Below are positions 61,551-64,000 of a stretch of DNA of 64,000 nt, piece by piece. Every line of letters begins with the position of its first letter. Positions within the stretch are counted from its first letter, which is position 1. The stretch is from Pseudomonas fluorescens (GTDB lineage: Bacteria > Pseudomonadota > Gammaproteobacteria > Pseudomonadales > Pseudomonadaceae), in NCBI RefSeq assembly GCF_902497745.1, contig NZ_CABVHJ010000008.1, forward strand, positions 78,929 to 142,928, read 5' to 3'. The notes below the pieces were generated by a model. It had not been told where the DNA came from. It searched no databases and saw only the letters and a program-made list of their open reading frames with translations. The position numbers and the translations under genes were made by a program.

Positions 61551-62197
61551 TGGACGGTTCAACCAACAAAAGCCTGAACATCGCCAACCCCAGCGAATCG
61601 AACCTGACCTCGACCGTGCTGGATCTCGATCTGCGGATCCTGTTCCTGACCGCCGCCAACCCCGGCTCAGGCACCACCACTAGCGCGATGGCGCTGGCGA
61701 GCCAACTGGCACAAATGAGCAGCGGCCAGGTATTGCTGGTCGATGCCAGCCAGTCGGCGAGCAACCTCACCCAGCAACTGAACCTGAGCAAGGAGCGCGG
61801 CCTGCGCGATTTGCTGTTCAACCCGGACAACCCGCCGCTGTTGCAGGACTGCGTGGTGCAGGTCTCAAGCCTGCCGTTCCACGTGCTGCCCAACGGCCGG
61901 CCGATCCGCACCCTGGAGCACCTGACCGCCGAGCGTCTGAGCCCTTTGCTTGATCAATTGGGCAGCCAGTACCGCTTTGTGGTGATCGATGGCGACGCGG
62001 TGTACTCCGACGCCGACACGCTGGTCATCAGCACGCAAGTCGATGGCGTGGTGCTTGTCGTACGCGCCGAAGATACTCGCTGGGAAGTCGCGCAAGCCGC
62101 CGTGCAACGCCTGACTCAGGCCGGGGCAAAAGTGGTCGGTAGCGTGTTCAACCGGCGCAAGTACTACATGCCCAAATGGCTTTACAAAAACCTGTAA
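61550..62197 (+). CDS. BY-kinase/CpsD-like ATPase with altered Walker A
   Basis: The 215-residue protein resembles the cytoplasmic half of bacterial tyrosine autokinases: ILFLTAANPGSGTTTSAMAL, VLLVDASQSASNL, ERGLRDLLF, FVVIDGDAVYSDADTLVIST and GVVLVVRAEDTRWEVAQAAV. But the Walker A lysine (PGEGKST) is threonine here (PGSGTTT), so kinase activity is doubtful. A short C-terminal tyrosine cluster is present (RRKYYMPKWLYKNL). It starts on the stop of the sugar transferase and probably works with the GumC/Wzz protein in chain-length control. Confidence 0.85.
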   Translation: MDGSTNKSLNIANPSESNLTSTVLDLDLRILFLTAANPGSGTTTSAMALASQLAQMSSGQVLLVDASQSASNLTQQLNLSKERGLRDLLFNPDNPPLLQDCVVQVSSLPFHVLPNGRPIRTLEHLTAERLSPLLDQLGSQYRFVVIDGDAVYSDADTLVISTQVDGVVLVVRAEDTRWEVAQAAVQRLTQAGAKVVGSVFNRRKYYMPKWLYKNL

Positions 62198-62218
62198 GCG
62201 AACGCAAAGGATGACGCC

Positions 62219-63241
62219 ATGAACGCCAAAATGCTTGTCCTGCTGTTGCTGCCGCTTGCAGGCTGCTCCAGCAACTCCGACACCCGCAACATGCCGGTGA
62301 ATATCCTCACCGCCACACCGGCCAATGCGCAAGCCACCGACATGCCGAGGGTCGAGCAGACCCTGCGCCCGAAAGACGTGCTGGATGTGATTTTCCACAT
62401 CAGTACCAGCGGCTCGGACGCTTACCGCGTGCAGTCGGGTGACCAGATCGGCCTGAACTTCACCGCCGCCAGTCAGCTCAACGGCACGCAACTGGTGCTG
62501 CCTGACGGCACCATCGAACTGCCGGGCGCCAACACCTCGGTGAAAATCGCCGGACTGACCAGCGACGAGGCGCGGCAGGAAATCCAGCGCGCCTATCAAC
62601 GCAAACAGCTGTTCCAGCCCAACCGCAATCAGCTTTCGGTGCAGATTCTGAGCCCGCTGAGCAACGAGCAAAACCTGAAAAGTGCGCTGAACCACCCGGC
62701 CACCGGCATGAGCCGCGAAATCACCGTCGGCACCGATGGCTATGCGAGTTTTCCGGAAATCGGCGCCGTGCCGCTGCAAGGCATGACGGTCAATCAACTG
62801 GAAACCTTCCTCAACAGCAAATACGCGCAATTGCCGGGACGGATGACTGTGGATGTGCTGCTGAAATCCACCGCCGGCAACGAGATCTACGTGCTCGGCG
62901 AAGTCGCTCAACCGGGCTCGTACCCGATCCGCCGGCCGGTGTCGGTGCTCGAGGCGCTGACCCTGGCGCGCGGTACCAACGTCAAGGCGCGTCTCGATTC
63001 GGTAGTGATCATGCGGCGCAACGGCAATCAGGTGCAGGCCATGAACTACGACGTCGAGAAAGCGCTGTCGGGCGATGCGCCACAGATCGCCTACCTGCAA
63101 CCGGACGACATGCTTTACGTGCCAAAAACCAAACTGGCCAGCGCCGGCGAACTCGCCCGCCAACTGGCCGACGTAGTGCTGTTCCAGGGCGTGGGTTTCA
63201 GCTTCGGCTACCGCGTCGACAACAAAGGCAGTAACAACTGA
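62219..63241 (+). CDS. Polysaccharide export outer-membrane lipoprotein (Wza/GumB-like)
   Basis: The 340-residue protein begins with a lipoprotein signal (LLLLLPLAGC, C16). It has a Poly_export domain (LDVIFHISTSGSDAYRVQSG.., FTAASQLNGTQLVLPDGTIE). Two SLBB domains follow: VGTDGYASFPEIGAVPLQGM.., and NEIYVLGEVAQPGSYPIRRP with SVLEALTLARG. It forms the outer-membrane channel for the polymer. It lies 16 bases before the Wzz/GumC-type gene. Confidence 0.92.
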   Translation: MNAKMLVLLLLPLAGCSSNSDTRNMPVNILTATPANAQATDMPRVEQTLRPKDVLDVIFHISTSGSDAYRVQSGDQIGLNFTAASQLNGTQLVLPDGTIELPGANTSVKIAGLTSDEARQEIQRAYQRKQLFQPNRNQLSVQILSPLSNEQNLKSALNHPATGMSREITVGTDGYASFPEIGAVPLQGMTVNQLETFLNSKYAQLPGRMTVDVLLKSTAGNEIYVLGEVAQPGSYPIRRPVSVLEALTLARGTNVKARLDSVVIMRRNGNQVQAMNYDVEKALSGDAPQIAYLQPDDMLYVPKTKLASAGELARQLADVVLFQGVGFSFGYRVDNKGSNN

Positions 63242-63257
63242 CTCTCAGGTGAACGAC

Positions 63258-64000
63258 ATGACTCCGAAAGAAAATTACCTGCACGAGTTCTTCAGGATTT
63301 TCTTCGCCAACAAGCAACTGGTGAAGCGCATCTTCCTGATCTTTGCAGTGATCGCGCTGTTGCTGCCGCTGTTGCTCAAACAGAGCTTCGATATCACCGC
63401 GCAGGTGATCGTGCAGTCGAAAAAACTCTCCCAGGGCGATGCGACCACCTCGCTGACCCAGGACAACGCCACCTTCATTCCGCCATCGCTGGCGGATATG
63501 GAAACCGAAAGCAACATCCTCCGTTCGCCGGCGCTGATCCGTCAGACCATCAGCGAACTGCGCGACCAGGGTCAGTACAACCCGCCGCCGGGGATGCTCA
63601 GCAAGCTGGCCGAACCGTTCAAGCGTTACGTCAGCACGCCGCTGCGCGAATACGTGATCAATCCGCTGCGTGATGCACTGGGCATGGAAACCGATCCGGT
63701 GCGCGACACGGCACTGGATGGCTTGACCCAGGAGGCCATCGACAATCTGAAGATTGAAACTCTGCCGGGTTCCAATGTCATCTCGATCGTCTACAGCTTC
63801 CCTGATCCCGCCCAAGGCACGACGTTCGTTGCCACGCTGCTGCGAAACTATCTGGTCGATCGTCAGGCGTTGCAATCGATCGAGCTGCCGCACTCGTTCT
63901 ACGAGACCAAGAAGCTTCAGTATCAGGTCCGCCTCGACGGTCTGGAAGGCGAGCGGCTGAGCCTGCTGGAAAGCGTCGGTTCGTCCGATCCGAAAGAGGA
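63258..64000 (+). CDS. Chain-length determinant protein, Wzz/GumC type (5' part)
   Basis: The ATG at 63258 follows CAGGTGA; 247 codons are visible before the window ends. The N-terminus has a transmembrane helix (KRIFLIFAVIALLLPLLL, about 23-40). The Wzz periplasmic domain follows: QVIVQSKKLSQGDATTSL, DMETESNILRSPALIRQTI, LKIETLPGSNVISIVYSFPD and FVATLLRNYLVDRQAL. It is the polysaccharide co-polymerase that normally pairs with a BY-kinase and Wza-type channel, as encoded just upstream. Confidence 0.88.
   Translation, partial: MTPKENYLHEFFRIFFANKQLVKRIFLIFAVIALLLPLLLKQSFDITAQVIVQSKKLSQGDATTSLTQDNATFIPPSLADMETESNILRSPALIRQTISELRDQGQYNPPPGMLSKLAEPFKRYVSTPLREYVINPLRDALGMETDPVRDTALDGLTQEAIDNLKIETLPGSNVISIVYSFPDPAQGTTFVATLLRNYLVDRQALQSIELPHSFYETKKLQYQVRLDGLEGERLSLLESVGSSDPKE

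Overview
The window looks like chromosomal DNA of a Pseudomonas of the P. fluorescens group. It is GC-rich and carries many copies of the Pseudomonas REP element (core GTGGGAGCGAGC..GCTCGCGAA). Its genes are typical of the genus: a phosphatidylcholine synthase, a dehydrocarnitine/acetoacetate CoA-transferase operon, the Pseudomonas-type oxaloacetate decarboxylase, orphan hcp-vgrG-rhs genes and DUF2790. No rRNA, tRNA, CRISPR array or intact insertion sequence was seen.

Layout. 1-2.5 kb: end of pcs, a methyltransferase, a DUF4242 protein and a GNAT enzyme. 2.5-8.7 kb: a probable stress-response system. It has a divergent OmpR/EnvZ-type two-component pair, a DUF2790 / 14-residue-repeat protein / DipZ operon, and, just downstream, a DUF692-DUF2063 (bufferin-type BufB-BufC) operon with no BufA-type precursor gene beside it. 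Three 45-bp inverted repeats of identical geometry (TGTATC half-sites at 10-bp steps, 13-bp centre) lie in front of these operons and tie them into one putative regulon. 9-16.5 kb: methyltransferase, sirtuin, dhcR/dhcAB/atoB, cobF and a phosphatase. 16.7-25 kb: an RpiR-controlled amino-acid or amine catabolic cluster (cysteine hydrolase, glutamine-synthetase-like ligase, formylglutamate-hydrolase-like enzyme, APC permease, two AstA-type succinyltransferases), followed by oxaloacetate decarboxylase. 25.6-36 kb: carboxypeptidase G2-like peptidase, MASE2-GGDEF cyclase, Baeyer-Villiger-type monooxygenase with a hydrolase, glcDEF, and an hglS gene broken by a 2-base deletion.

36.1-46.3 kb is an orphan type VI secretion island: hcp, vgrG, a DUF4123 chaperone, a 1552-residue Rhs protein with a HYD1-type ADP-ribosyltransferase-like C-terminus, and its immunity gene. 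After these come a displaced toxin tail with its own immunity gene and another immunity-like gene, all in AT-richer DNA with mobile-element scars. A good sigma-54 promoter sits in front of hcp. Upstream of it are palindromic repeats that could be enhancer sites.

46.3-58 kb holds envelope and periplasmic genes: an unknown exported protein, a Sel1-repeat protein, a VanW protein, a glycosyltransferase, small proteins, an AttEFGH-like ABC transporter with its CrtC/AttH lipoprotein, and a sulfatase-family membrane enzyme. 58.4-64 kb starts an exopolysaccharide cluster: UDP-glucose dehydrogenase, a UDP-glucuronate-4-epimerase-like enzyme, an initiating sugar transferase, a BY-kinase-like ATPase lacking the Walker A lysine, a Wza-type export lipoprotein and a GumC/Wzz protein that runs off the window.
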